NCBI RefSeq assembly: GCF_009360615.1 | Contig: NZ_SPEY01000028.1 | Location: forward strand, 62,001 to 126,000 | Direction of reading: 5' to 3' | Source of the DNA: Comamonas sp. | Lineage (GTDB): Bacteria > Pseudomonadota > Gammaproteobacteria > Burkholderiales > Burkholderiaceae_C | DNA: 64,000 nt | In this document: one piece after another, positions 1 to 8,387 of the stretch | Layout: every line of letters begins with the position of its first letter | How positions within the stretch are numbered: position 1 is the first letter of the stretch | Program-made: the position numbers and the translations under genes | The notes under the pieces: model-generated | What the model saw: the letters and a program-made list of their open reading frames with translations, nothing else | The model's database searches: none | Told to the model about the DNA's origin: nothing

Positions 1-1051
1 GCGCTTCGATCAGATTCTGTCCGCCGAAGGGAGCAAAGCTCCCCCCCATCAGGGCAGCCGATGCCAGGCCGTAATACAAGGGCATTTCGCCCAACGAATC
101 GCCCAGCCAGATCGCGCCGGACTGCTCTGGAGGCATGGCCCCCCAACGGCTTCGCCGCGATACCGCAAAGCCCGCCTGGCCGAGCATGCTCTCCACCTCG
201 TCAAAGCGCTGAGGATGACGCGGAACGAGCAGCCACTGCACGGCCGCTGCAGCATCGCCCAAGGCCTTGAGCGCATCGATGAACATCGCTTCCTCACCTT
301 CGCGGCTGCTGGCAAACAGCAGCACCGGGCGCGACAGCGCAGCGCGCCATTGCCCAGCCTGGGCGATCTGGGCAGCATCAGGCCGGACATCGAATTTGAG
401 ATTGCCCAGTACCGCATCCACGCGGGCGCCCACATTGCGCAGTCGTCGGGCATCGGCCTCGGTCTGCGCCCAGACGGCCGCCAGCGCGCCATACGCAGGG
501 CGAGACAGCAAGCCGACTCTCAAGGCTCCGGCTTCGGACTTTGCATTGAGACGGGCATTGGCCAGGGCCAGAGGAACACCGGCGTTGGCACAGACCGCAA
601 TCAGGTTGGGCCAGACCTCGGTTTCCATCAGCACCCCCACGGCAGGCCGGAACTGCGAGACAAAGCGCCTGGTGGCCCCCAGGGAGTCCCAGGGCAGCCA
701 GACCTGCAAATCGCCTTCGTGCAGCAGCTTGCCTCCCTCCTCCCGCCCCGTCGCGGTGCTGTGCGTCAGCAGCAGACGCATCGCAGGCATGCGCTCGCGC
801 AAGGCCTTGAGCAGAATGGCGGCGGCTCGGGTCTCGCCCAGCGACACCGAATGAATCCACACCCAACGTCCGCGCCCCTCGCACCCCAGGTCTGCGGGCT
901 GGTAATGGCCGAAGCGTTCAGGCACGGCCACGCCGTAGCCCGGCTCAGCCAGCGCTCTGCGGCGCAGCTTGCGCCGCACCAGCGGCTGCACTGCCCAGGC
1001 CACGGCACTGAACAGCGCACGGGCAATGCTCATGGGAGCCGGTTTGACCAT
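1..1051 (-). CDS. waaA: 3-deoxy-D-manno-octulosonic acid (Kdo) transferase, 3' end beyond window
   Basis: Membrane-associated glycosyltransferase that adds Kdo from CMP-Kdo to lipid IVA, an early inner-core step of lipopolysaccharide assembly. The translated minus strand starts MVKPAPMSIARALFSAV, a hydrophobic N-terminal anchor typical of WaaA. It continues with family blocks such as WIHSVSLGETRAA (the conserved HxxSxGE region, about residue 55), METEVWPNL and LLFASSREGEE. The last visible residues (APFGGQNLIEA) match the conserved GGQNxxEP region of the C-terminal half, so roughly 70 residues are missing at the left edge. Two in-frame ATGs exist at 1051 and 1033. The upstream phosphohexomutase gene stops at 1070, only 18 bases away, so the two are probably cotranscribed and both serve cell-envelope sugar metabolism. 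Confidence 0.93.
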   Translation of the reverse strand, partial: MVKPAPMSIARALFSAVAWAVQPLVRRKLRRRALAEPGYGVAVPERFGHYQPADLGCEGRGRWVWIHSVSLGETRAAAILLKALRERMPAMRLLLTHSTATGREEGGKLLHEGDLQVWLPWDSLGATRRFVSQFRPAVGVLMETEVWPNLIAVCANAGVPLALANARLNAKSEAGALRVGLLSRPAYGALAAVWAQTEADARRLRNVGARVDAVLGNLKFDVRPDAAQIAQAGQWRAALSRPVLLFASSREGEEAMFIDALKALGDAAAAVQWLLVPRHPQRFDEVESMLGQAGFAVSRRSRWGAMPPEQSGAIWLGDSLGEMPLYYGLASAALMGGSFAPFGGQNLIEA

Positions 1052-1069
1052 GCTTGCGCGCTGCCGTCA

Positions 1070-2458
1070 TCAGTGCGCGGAAGCGCCCAACTGGGCATCG
1101 GGCTTGACCCGCTTGAGCAAGGCCAGCATCTGCGCTTCAATGCGATGCAGGGCTTGCTGTGTATGGCCTTCGAAGCGCAGAACCAGCACCGGCGTGGTGT
1201 TGCTGGCGCGGATCAGTCCGAAGCCATCGGCCCAGTCCACGCGCAGGCCGTCGATCGTGCTGACCCGGGCAGGTTCAGCAAACTCCGTGGCAGCGAGTGC
1301 CTGCAGCTCGGCGGCCAGACGATGGGGCTCGCCTTCGGCGCAGGCCACATTGAGTTCAGGCGTGGAGAAGCTGGTCGGCAAGGCGTTGAGCACCGCGCTG
1401 GGATCGCTTTCGCGGCTGACGATTTCCAGTAGACGGCAGCCCGCATAGGTGCCGTCGTCAAAGCCGTACCAGCGTTCCTTGAAGAAGATGTGCCCGCTCA
1501 TCTCGCCGCCCAGCGGCGCACCCAACTCCTTCATGCGTGCCTTGACCAGCGAATGCCCTGTCTTGTACATCACGGCCTGGCCGCCAGCCGCTTCGATCTC
1601 GGGGGCCAGACGCTGGGTGCACTTGACGTCGAACACGATGGAGCCGCCGGGCACGCGCGAAAGCACATCCTTGGCGAACAGCATCATCTGACGGTCGGGG
1701 AAGATGTTCTGGCCGTCCTTGGTCACGATGCCCAGGCGGTCACCGTCACCGTCAAAGGCCAGACCCAGCTCGGCATCGCTGGTCTGCAGGGCATGGATCA
1801 CATCGCGCAGGTTCTCGGGCTTGCTGGGATCAGGATGATGATTGGGGAAGTTGCCGTCGACTTCGGAGAACAACTCGATCACCTCGCAGCCCATCTGACG
1901 GAAGATGGCGGGAGCCGATGCACCGGCCACCCCGTTGCCGCAGTCCACCACAATCTTCATGGGCCGCGCCAGCTTCACATCGCCTACGATGCGGGCGGTG
2001 TAATCGGCCAGTACGTCGGCCCTGCTGATCTGCCCGGCACCGGTAATGGTCCAGTCCTCGGTTTCCATGCGCACGCGCAGCGCCTGGATTTCCTCGCCAT
2101 AGATAGCGCGGCCTGCCAGCACCATCTTGAAGCCGTTGTAATCCTTGGGGTTGTGGCTGCCTGTCACCTGAATGCCGCTGGTGCACAGGGTGGCGGCGGC
2201 AAAATACAGCATGGGCGTGGTGGCCAGACCGATGTCGATCACGTTCACGCCCACCTCGGTCAGGCCCTGCATCAATGCTGCAGACAGTGCGGGTCCCGAC
2301 AGACGGCCATCACGGCCCACCGCCACGCTTTTCTCGCCGGCGGCCAGCGCCGCCATGCCGAATGCGCGGCCGATGCCGCGTGCGACTTCCTCGGTCAGTG
2401 TCGACGGCACGATGCCGCGAATGTCATAGGCCTTGAAGATGGAGGATGCAACTTGCAC
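1070..2458 (-). CDS. Phosphomannomutase/phosphoglucomutase (AlgC/ManB type)
   Basis: Interconverts hexose 6-phosphate and 1-phosphate, feeding GDP-mannose and UDP-glucose for surface polysaccharide. The 462-residue length fits the bacterial alpha-D-phosphohexomutase family. The phosphoserine loop TGSHNPKDYNGFK lies at about residue 100, the Mg-binding loop DGDGDRLG at about 235, the sugar-specificity loop GGEMSGH at about 320 and the phosphate-binding loop RASNTTP near the C-terminus. Translation starts at a GTG (VQVASSIFKAYDIRG) preceded by an AAAGAG stretch. The gene lies 18 bases upstream of waaA, in keeping with a lipopolysaccharide role. Substrate preference (mannose or glucose) cannot be read from sequence. 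Confidence 0.93.
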   Translation of the reverse strand: MQVASSIFKAYDIRGIVPSTLTEEVARGIGRAFGMAALAAGEKSVAVGRDGRLSGPALSAALMQGLTEVGVNVIDIGLATTPMLYFAAATLCTSGIQVTGSHNPKDYNGFKMVLAGRAIYGEEIQALRVRMETEDWTITGAGQISRADVLADYTARIVGDVKLARPMKIVVDCGNGVAGASAPAIFRQMGCEVIELFSEVDGNFPNHHPDPSKPENLRDVIHALQTSDAELGLAFDGDGDRLGIVTKDGQNIFPDRQMMLFAKDVLSRVPGGSIVFDVKCTQRLAPEIEAAGGQAVMYKTGHSLVKARMKELGAPLGGEMSGHIFFKERWYGFDDGTYAGCRLLEIVSRESDPSAVLNALPTSFSTPELNVACAEGEPHRLAAELQALAATEFAEPARVSTIDGLRVDWADGFGLIRASNTTPVLVLRFEGHTQQALHRIEAQMLALLKRVKPDAQLGASAH

Positions 2459-2657
2459 GACAGCTCTTTCTCGAAGTTTTTCAATTCCATGACGCCGGGC
2501 AGCGGACTGCGCGGCGCGATCGGGCGATTTTAGGCTGCAAACAGCAAGGCCTGCGCCTTGATGGACGCAGGCCCTGAGCTCCCGACTCCCCCCATACCGG
2601 CGTGCCTCCGGCCAGCGCTTGCTTCGGGAGTGACGCTGCGCAACAACGTTGCCGAAG

Positions 2658-4550
2658 TTACAGCCGCTGTTGCACCTGGGCCAGTGCCGCCGGATCTTCC
2701 ATAGTGCTCAGGTCCCCCGGGTCACGACCTTCGGCCACGGCCTGCAGGGCCCGACGCAGCAGCTTGCCGCTGCGTGTCTTGGGCAGCGCCGTGACGAAGA
2801 TCACGCGCGCCGGACGCGCAACCGCGCCCAGACGCGAGTCGACCAGCTTCATCACATCGGCTTCCAGAGCCTTGCTGGAGGCCTCATCGGCCACCAGAGC
2901 CGCATCGCGGACCACGGCGAAGGCCAGCGCCGCCTGCCCTTTGAGAGGGTCGGCAACGCCAACCACGGCCACTTCGGCAATCTGGGCATGGGCAGAGATG
3001 CTCTCCTCGATCTCGCGCGTGCCCAGGCGATGCCCCGCCACATTGATCACATCGTCGGTACGACCAAGAATGAAGTAATAGCCATCCTCGTCACGAATGC
3101 CCCAGTCGAAGGTGCTGTAGATCAGACGACCCGGAATGCTCTTCCAGTAGGTGTTGACAAAACGGCTGTCATCACGCCACACCGTCTGCATGCAGCCCGG
3201 GGGCAGCGGACCTTCAATCGCCAGCACGCCCTTCTGGTTTGCCTGGGTCAGCTCCTCGCCGCTGGCGTCATCGATCAGCTTGACGTTGTAGCCATAGACT
3301 GCCCGACCCGGACTGCCGAAGCGCGTCGCCTGCTTTTCCACACCGTTGCACAACGTCATGATGGGCCAGCCGGTCTCGGTCTGCCAGTAATTGTCGATGA
3401 TGGGCTTGTCGATGGCCTGGCTGATCCAGCTCGCCGTGGGCTCGTCAAGTGGCTCGCCGGCCAGCCACAGCGCCTTGAGGCTGGAGAGGTCGTAGCGCTT
3501 GAGATAGTCCGCATCGTGCTTTTTGAGCACGCGAATCGCCGTTGGCGCCGAGAACATGTGCGTGACCTTGTATTTCTCGACGATGCTCCACCAGATGCCT
3601 GCATCGGGGTTGACCGGCAGCCCCTCGTACATCACCGTGGCCATGCCCGCAATCAGCGGCGCATAGATGATGTAGCTGTGACCCACGACCCAGCCGATAT
3701 CGCTGGTACAGAAAAAAGTCTGTCCGGCATGGGCATCGAAGATATGCGGCAGGCTGGCCGCCAGGGCCACGGTGTAGCCGCCCGTATCACGCTGCACGCC
3801 CTTGGGCTTGCCCGTGGTGCCGCTAGTGTAGAGGGTATAGCTTGGATGGGTTGACTCCACCCAGACGCAATCGACCTGTGCGTTCATGTGCAGAGCACGC
3901 AAGGCCGACCAGTCATGGTCGCGGCCCGCCTTCATGGGCATTTCAGCCAGTCCGCGGTTGACCATCAGCACGGCGGCGGGCTGGTGGCTGGACTGTCTGA
4001 GCGCTTCGTCCAGCAAAGGCTTGTAAGCCACGACACGGCCGCCGCGCGAGCCCGCATCGGCGCTGATGATGACCTTGGGTTCGGCATCGTCGATGCGCGA
4101 CGCCAGCGCGCCCGAGGCAAAGCCGCCAAACACCACGGAGTGAATGGCACCCAGGCGCACGCAGGCCAGCATGGCAAAACAGGCCTCTGCAACCATGGGC
4201 ATATAAATCTGCACGCGGTCGCCTTTTTGTACGCCCAGCGACTGCAGCACGGCTGCCATGCGGTTGACTTCCGCATGCAGCTCGCGGTAGCTGTAGACCT
4301 TTTCGGTCTGGGTTTCGGTGGAAATGGCGATCAGCGCATTCTGATCGCCGCGCGCCGCCAGATGACGGTCGATGGCGTTATGGCAGAGATTGGTGGTGCC
4401 GCCCACAAACCATTTGGCAAATGGCGGCTGGCTGTAGTCACAGATCTGCTGCGGCCTCTGCTTCCAATCGACCAGCTCGGCCTGTTCTGCCCAGAAGCCG
4501 TCGCGATCACCAATGGAGCGCTGGTAAAAATCTTCGAAACGCACGGTCAT
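2658..4550 (-). CDS. prpE: Propionyl-CoA synthetase (propionate--CoA ligase)
   Basis: AMP-forming ligase that activates propionate to propionyl-CoA, the entry step of the methylcitrate cycle. The 630-residue protein shows the ANL-superfamily signature YTSGTTGKPKGV (about residue 245), the adenylate-binding DNYWQTETGWP, the hinge region FDWGIRDEDGYYFILGRTDD and the C-terminal catalytic lysine motif RSGKLLRR. The N-terminal MTVRFEDFYQRSIGDRDGFW and the FVGGTTNLCHNAIDRHL block favour PrpE over acetyl-CoA synthetase. I chose the ATG at 4550 because AAGGAGAC precedes it at good distance; a longer frame to 4601 lacks such a site. No prpBCD genes are adjacent. Confidence 0.92.
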   Translation of the reverse strand: MTVRFEDFYQRSIGDRDGFWAEQAELVDWKQRPQQICDYSQPPFAKWFVGGTTNLCHNAIDRHLAARGDQNALIAISTETQTEKVYSYRELHAEVNRMAAVLQSLGVQKGDRVQIYMPMVAEACFAMLACVRLGAIHSVVFGGFASGALASRIDDAEPKVIISADAGSRGGRVVAYKPLLDEALRQSSHQPAAVLMVNRGLAEMPMKAGRDHDWSALRALHMNAQVDCVWVESTHPSYTLYTSGTTGKPKGVQRDTGGYTVALAASLPHIFDAHAGQTFFCTSDIGWVVGHSYIIYAPLIAGMATVMYEGLPVNPDAGIWWSIVEKYKVTHMFSAPTAIRVLKKHDADYLKRYDLSSLKALWLAGEPLDEPTASWISQAIDKPIIDNYWQTETGWPIMTLCNGVEKQATRFGSPGRAVYGYNVKLIDDASGEELTQANQKGVLAIEGPLPPGCMQTVWRDDSRFVNTYWKSIPGRLIYSTFDWGIRDEDGYYFILGRTDDVINVAGHRLGTREIEESISAHAQIAEVAVVGVADPLKGQAALAFAVVRDAALVADEASSKALEADVMKLVDSRLGAVARPARVIFVTALPKTRSGKLLRRALQAVAEGRDPGDLSTMEDPAALAQVQQRL

Positions 4551-4596
4551 GAATATGTCTCCTTGACTCTCCGTCTTTTGCAGAGAGTTTTCTGAA

Positions 4597-4613
4597 TTCA
4601 TAATTATTCATAA
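4597..4613 (-). promoter_or_regulatory. Direct heptamer repeat in the prpE upstream region
   Basis: TTCATAA occurs twice with starts exactly ten bases apart, about one helical turn, roughly 50 bases upstream of the prpE start. Two equal half-sites on one face of the helix can be an activator site, but the stretch is AT-rich and I cannot name a regulator. Confidence 0.25.
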
Positions 4614-4840
4614 CGCGCTTGCCGAAAACTGACAGCGATTGACTTCGGCATGTGCTGCACGAGATGCAGAATCACGCATATTCAGTTTCGGGTCCCTGCC
4701 CGAGGCAGACCGCACGGTTGTCACAATCACCGCGTCACGGCAGCAAGACGAGTGCCCTCGGATTCCCGCGCAAGCCGCCCGCATCGCCGTCGGTGGCGGC
4801 CCGCATGAACCGGGCACGACCTGCCTGTACGCCGGCCAAG

Positions 4841-4868
4841 GAAAAAGCGCCCCCAGGGCGCTTTTTCC
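4841..4868 (-). terminator. Intrinsic terminator of the isochorismatase-like gene
   Basis: Stem GCGCCC/GGGCGC with a three-base loop, extended by A5/T5 pairing and ending in a U-tract in the minus direction. It lies 18 bases after the stop codon of the gene at 4886-5488. By symmetry it could work on both strands. Confidence 0.85.
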
Positions 4869-4885
4869 TTGAATCGCCGCAGCGA

Positions 4886-5488
4886 TTACTTGACCAGGGC
4901 CAGCATCTCCTTGAAGGCAGGGTCCTCACAGGTGCGCAGCCACTCGAACATCACCATCTCGGTGGTCACCAGCTCGGCCCCGGCCCCCGCCAGACGGTCA
5001 AACGCCGCATCCCGGTTACGCTCGGTGCGGGAGCCGCAGGCATCGGTCACCACCCATACATCGAACTCGTCCTCCAGCAACTCCAGCGCCGTCTGCAGCA
5101 AGCAGACGTGGGTTTCGCAGCCCGCGATCACCACCATATTGCGCTCGGGCGCCTGCTGCTGGGGCTTTTGCAGATGCTTGGGCAGGCTGCGCGCATTGCC
5201 GCCCTGCGGCTTGGCGGGAGGTCGCAGCCACTCGCCCAGCCCTTCAGGCACGGCGCTGAAATACATTTTCTCCAGCGTCTTCTGGCACAGCGCCTTCAGC
5301 TGCGCATTGTTGGCACCCAGACGAGAAGGGTTCTGCTCCGTCCCCCAGACAGGCACCTCCAGCAGCTGCGCCATCTTGGCCAGCTTGACGGCATTGGCCA
5401 GCGCTTGCGCGCCTTCATGGATGACGGGCATCAGCTTGTCCTGGTAATCCACCAGAACCAATTGCGACTCGGAAGCTTCTAACAGCAT
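4886..5488 (-). CDS. Isochorismatase-family cysteine hydrolase
   Basis: Protein of 200 residues with the compact alpha/beta fold of the isochorismatase-like hydrolases. Candidates for the catalytic Asp-Lys-Cys triad are visible: Asp in LVLVDYQDKL near the N-terminus, Lys in LEKMYFSAV, and Cys in the GCETHVCLLQT block. The family includes nicotinamidases, ureidoacrylate and biuret hydrolases and many uncharacterised members. The short active-site-to-terminus layout resembles the YcaC/hydrolase subgroup that is annotated only by fold. It is a single gene with its own terminator. The substrate is unknown and the neighbours do not suggest one. Confidence 0.85.
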   Translation of the reverse strand: MLLEASESQLVLVDYQDKLMPVIHEGAQALANAVKLAKMAQLLEVPVWGTEQNPSRLGANNAQLKALCQKTLEKMYFSAVPEGLGEWLRPPAKPQGGNARSLPKHLQKPQQQAPERNMVVIAGCETHVCLLQTALELLEDEFDVWVVTDACGSRTERNRDAAFDRLAGAGAELVTTEMVMFEWLRTCEDPAFKEMLALVK

Positions 5489-5839
5489 GGAATATCTTTC
5501 TTAAAACGGCGTCCAGCCTGCGACTCAAAAACGCGGCGCTCACGGAGACAGGCACGCGATGCACCGGGAAAAGTACGTCGCATCGGCGGCAGTCGATGGC
5601 GCTATTGTCGCTGCAAGCGCATGCCGGGACAGAAAGTCCGCCAATGCAAGGCCGTTTGCACGTCAATACCATGAATGGGTGCATCCAAGGGCTGCATGCA
5701 CCGCAATGGGGCAATCACGGACCTCGATGCGCTGCAGATTTGAGAGCATCTCACGCAATAAGCTTATGCCTGCAGCTCACTTGCTGTGCTGCATCAAAAA
5801 CCGAGAGAAAAATTTGGAAATAGAGTCCCCATCCTACAA
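5489..5839. other. Intergenic region between divergent genes
   Basis: About 350 bases separate the isochorismatase-like gene from the NlpC/P60 gene, so it should hold both promoters. I see an inverted repeat GGTGCAT/ATGCACC with an 11-base spacer at about 5678-5702, and an AT-richer stretch from 5735 on towards the peptidase gene. No convincing coding frame is present. Confidence 0.5.
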
Positions 5840-6490
5840 ATGAACGTGTTACCCTCTCGCCCCATGTCCCGATGGCTTATTGCACTTCTATTTGTCGGCG
5901 TTACCTCCGCGCACGCAGCACCCGGCGAGCAGCGTGATGACGACATGTCCCAGTTGCTGGTCAACCGCAGCCTCATCACTCAGTTGCGCGAAGCTCGCCA
6001 CTCCGTGGCCGAGAGAACGACCGACTTCGTTCGTGAAGCGCGTCAGAACGTGGCCGAAAAAACCTCGGATCTGGTGGTGACGGCCATGGGCTTCCTGGGC
6101 GTCCCCTATCGCCTGGGTGGCACCAATGCGGAAACCGGCTTCGATTGCAGCGGTTTTGTGCGTGCCATCTACTCCCAGACCATGGGCAAGGTTTTGCCTC
6201 GCGTCTCTGCCGAACAGGCCAGTGCCACTCAGCAGATTGACCGCAGCGACCTCAAGCCTGGTGATCTGGTGTTCTTCAACACCATGCGCCGAGCATTCAG
6301 CCATGTCGGCATCTACGTGGGTGACGGCAAGTTCATCCACGCACCGCGCACCGGTGCCAGCGTGCGTGTGGAAAGCATGCAGACGTCCTATTGGGCGCGT
6401 CGCTTCGACGGTGCCCGCCGTGTCGAAGGTGCCGATGCCTCCGCAGCCACGGCAGCCGCCTACAGTGCCCTGGGCCCTCTGCAGCCCTGA
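5840..6490 (+). CDS. Secreted NlpC/P60 (C40) peptidoglycan peptidase
   Basis: Predicted periplasmic endopeptidase cutting peptide stems of peptidoglycan. After a signal peptide (MSRWLIALLFVGVTSAHAA) comes a polar, coiled-coil-like segment of about 50 residues, then the NlpC/P60 domain. The domain has the catalytic Cys in ETGFDCSGFVRAIY, the family block LKPGDLVFF, the catalytic His in FSHVGIYVGDGKFIHAP, and the third polar residue His in that same FIHAP stretch. The ATG at 5840 gives 216 residues; an ATG at 5864 would begin exactly at the signal peptide and is an equally good start. The gene stands alone and is followed by a strong terminator. Confidence 0.9.
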   Translation: MNVLPSRPMSRWLIALLFVGVTSAHAAPGEQRDDDMSQLLVNRSLITQLREARHSVAERTTDFVREARQNVAEKTSDLVVTAMGFLGVPYRLGGTNAETGFDCSGFVRAIYSQTMGKVLPRVSAEQASATQQIDRSDLKPGDLVFFNTMRRAFSHVGIYVGDGKFIHAPRTGASVRVESMQTSYWARRFDGARRVEGADASAATAAAYSALGPLQP

Positions 6491-6511
6491 CTCGCCCTCA
6501 GCGTCCGCCAT

Positions 6512-6537
6512 AAACGCCTGCTTCATGCAGGCGTTTT
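6512..6537 (+). terminator. Intrinsic terminator after the NlpC/P60 gene
   Basis: Ten-base stem AAACGCCTGC/GCAGGCGTTT with loop TTCAT, followed by further T residues. It begins 22 bases after the stop codon. Confidence 0.9.
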
Positions 6538-6675
6538 TGTGTCATGCCTTGGCAACACCCCTGTCTGCACTCACGAAAGGAACCCGCTCGCGCCGACATT
6601 CAGAATCGTCCGACAGAGGGGCGCTTTGGGCCCGCGTAGAGTCAATTTCGTCAAAGCACCCACAGGGAACGGAAT

Positions 6676-6927
6676 ATGTCCATCATCGGAACCATCATCG
6701 TCGGTCTCGTCGTCGGTCTGATTGCACGGGCCATCAAGCCCGGCAATGACAGCATGGGCTGGATCATGACCATTCTTCTTGGTATCGTGGGTTCGTTTGT
6801 TGCCACCTACGTTGGCTCGGCCATGGGCTGGTACCAGCCCGGGCAAACCGCAGGCTGGATTGCCTCGGTGGTCGGGGCCGTGGTTCTTTTGTTTATCTAC
6901 GGCATGGTGCGCGACAAGGCCAACTGA
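6676..6927 (+). CDS. GlsB/YeaQ/YmgE-family stress-response membrane protein
   Basis: Protein of 83 residues made almost entirely of three hydrophobic glycine-rich segments (about 1-20, 28-47 and 56-76), the layout of the transglycosylase-associated (GlsB/YeaQ/YmgE) family of small inner-membrane proteins. Family marks visible are the start MSIIGTIIVGLVVGLIA, the block GWIMTILLGIVGSFVATYVG and the end GAVVLLFIYGMV. Members are linked to general and envelope stress; the molecular role is unknown. An AGGGA element precedes the ATG, and an intrinsic terminator follows. Confidence 0.9.
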   Translation: MSIIGTIIVGLVVGLIARAIKPGNDSMGWIMTILLGIVGSFVATYVGSAMGWYQPGQTAGWIASVVGAVVLLFIYGMVRDKAN

Positions 6928-6944
6928 ATCCAAGTTCCGAACCC

Positions 6945-6964
6945 AAGGGCCCCCGGGCCCTTTT
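6945..6964 (+). terminator. Intrinsic terminator after the GlsB/YeaQ gene
   Basis: Perfect palindromic stem AAGGGCCC/GGGCCCTT with a short loop and a following T-run, 17 bases after the stop codon. Confidence 0.8.
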
Positions 6965-6990
6965 CCATTTCCCGCATACTCTTGCCGCAT

Positions 6991-7599
6991 ATGTGGAAAA
7001 CAGACCCGAATTTGAGAAATCTCAGCGCGACCAGAGCAGAGCGCAAGGACATTGCACAGGCCGCTGCACGAGCCCGCAAGCTTCTCAAAAAGCGTGCGCT
7101 CATCAGTGCGGCAGCCAGCACCATTCCCATACCGGGCCTGGACTGGGCTACCGACGCCGCCCTCCTCGCACGGCTCTATCCACGCATCAACCAGGAATTC
7201 GGACTGACACCCGAGCAGCTCGACCAGCTCACTCCAGACAAGCGCGAGCAGGTCCAGAAAGCCGTCGCCATGGTCGGCTCCGTGCTGATCGGCAAATTCA
7301 TCACCCGCGACATGGTGCTGCGCGTTGGCAAAGCCATGGGCTTGCGCATGAGCACCAGGCAGGCCGCCAAATATGTGCCGTTGCTGGGCCAGCTCGCAGC
7401 CGCATCGATAGGCTACGCCACGCTGCGCTATCTGGGAGAGCGCCATATCCAGGACTGCATGCGCGTGGCCCGGGAGGCCGAGCTGGACATTCCTGGCCGC
7501 TGGCTGGACACTCGCGACCTGCTGCAGCGCAATAGCGATCTGGTGCGCAGTTGGCAGCCGCAGGATCGCGGCCCCTGGCAGCGCCCCCCCTTCGACTGA
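6991..7599 (+). CDS. Hypothetical protein, DUF697-like helical core
   Basis: Hypothetical protein of 202 residues. The N-terminal third is basic and helical. A central block reads STIPIPGLDWATDAALL followed by LTPEQLDQLTPDKREQV and then two moderately hydrophobic stretches (VAMVGSVLIGKF and VPLLGQLAAASIGYATLRYL). The IPIPGLD block with hydrophobic helices recalls DUF697/YcjF-type proteins, in which such a segment associates with the membrane, but the resemblance is by eye only. I chose the ATG at 6991; an in-frame TTG lies nine bases upstream. The EVE-domain gene starts 30 bases downstream and may be cotranscribed. No function can be assigned. Confidence 0.7.
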   Translation: MWKTDPNLRNLSATRAERKDIAQAAARARKLLKKRALISAAASTIPIPGLDWATDAALLARLYPRINQEFGLTPEQLDQLTPDKREQVQKAVAMVGSVLIGKFITRDMVLRVGKAMGLRMSTRQAAKYVPLLGQLAAASIGYATLRYLGERHIQDCMRVAREAELDIPGRWLDTRDLLQRNSDLVRSWQPQDRGPWQRPPFD

Positions 7600-7629
7600 G
7601 GCAGCCACTTTCTCAACGACCATCCAGCG

Positions 7630-8118
7630 ATGAACGACAGCAGCCCCCAAACCCGGCGTTACTGGCTCATGAAGAACGAGCCCGACGAATACTCCATCGA
7701 CCACGCACTGGCAGCGCCCGAAAAGACCATTGCCTGGAACGGCGTGCGCAATTACCAGGCCCGCAACTTCATGCGTGACGACATGCAGGTCGGTGACGGC
7801 GTTCTCTACTGGCACTCCAGTTGCGCCGAACCCGGCATCTACGGCCTGGCGCGCATTGTCGGCAATCTGCGCGTAGACCCCTCACAGTTTGATCCCGAAG
7901 ACCCTTACTACGACCCCAAGTCCCCGGTCGACACCCCCCGCTGGCTGACGCTGGATGTGCAGGCACTGAAGAAAACCCGGCCCCTGCTGATGGACGAACT
8001 GCGCAGACAAGCCCCATTGGCTCAGATGCGTGTGCTGCAGAAAGGCAATCGCCTGTCCATCACCCCGGTGACCACGGCCGAATGGCACTGCATTCAGGCT
8101 TTGCTGCAGGAGGAGTGA
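7630..8118 (+). CDS. EVE domain-containing protein
   Basis: Protein of 162 residues forming a single EVE domain, a PUA-like fold related to YTH domains that binds modified bases in RNA or DNA. Characteristic blocks are RYWLMKNEPDEYSIDH at the N-terminus, TIAWNGVRNYQARNFMRD, the loop GDGVLYWHSSC, and the block DPYYDPKSPVDTPRWLTLDV. The length is normal for the stand-alone bacterial family. Bacterial stand-alone EVE proteins are widespread in proteobacteria and sometimes sit near restriction or thiol/RNA-modification genes; neither is present here. Confidence 0.92.
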   Translation: MNDSSPQTRRYWLMKNEPDEYSIDHALAAPEKTIAWNGVRNYQARNFMRDDMQVGDGVLYWHSSCAEPGIYGLARIVGNLRVDPSQFDPEDPYYDPKSPVDTPRWLTLDVQALKKTRPLLMDELRRQAPLAQMRVLQKGNRLSITPVTTAEWHCIQALLQEE

Positions 8119-8387
8119 GGGGATCTTCACGGATGGCAGTGCATGCATCCGCTGCCCTGTCAAGAATGCGATGCTTGCGTGATCCGCCTGAGGAGACACA
8201 AACGTCGATAATGCGGGCAAACCCTGCCTCCCGCCCGGCATCGCGCCACCAGCGAACGGTGCCCTGCCTCGGGGTGCATCCGGCCCCTTGATATCACGGT
8301 GGCGACCGGCCCAGGACTCATCTCCCTCCGCTTGGCCACCCCCAGGTCGGCACACATCCTGTGCCCGCTGCCTGGATCATGTAGAAG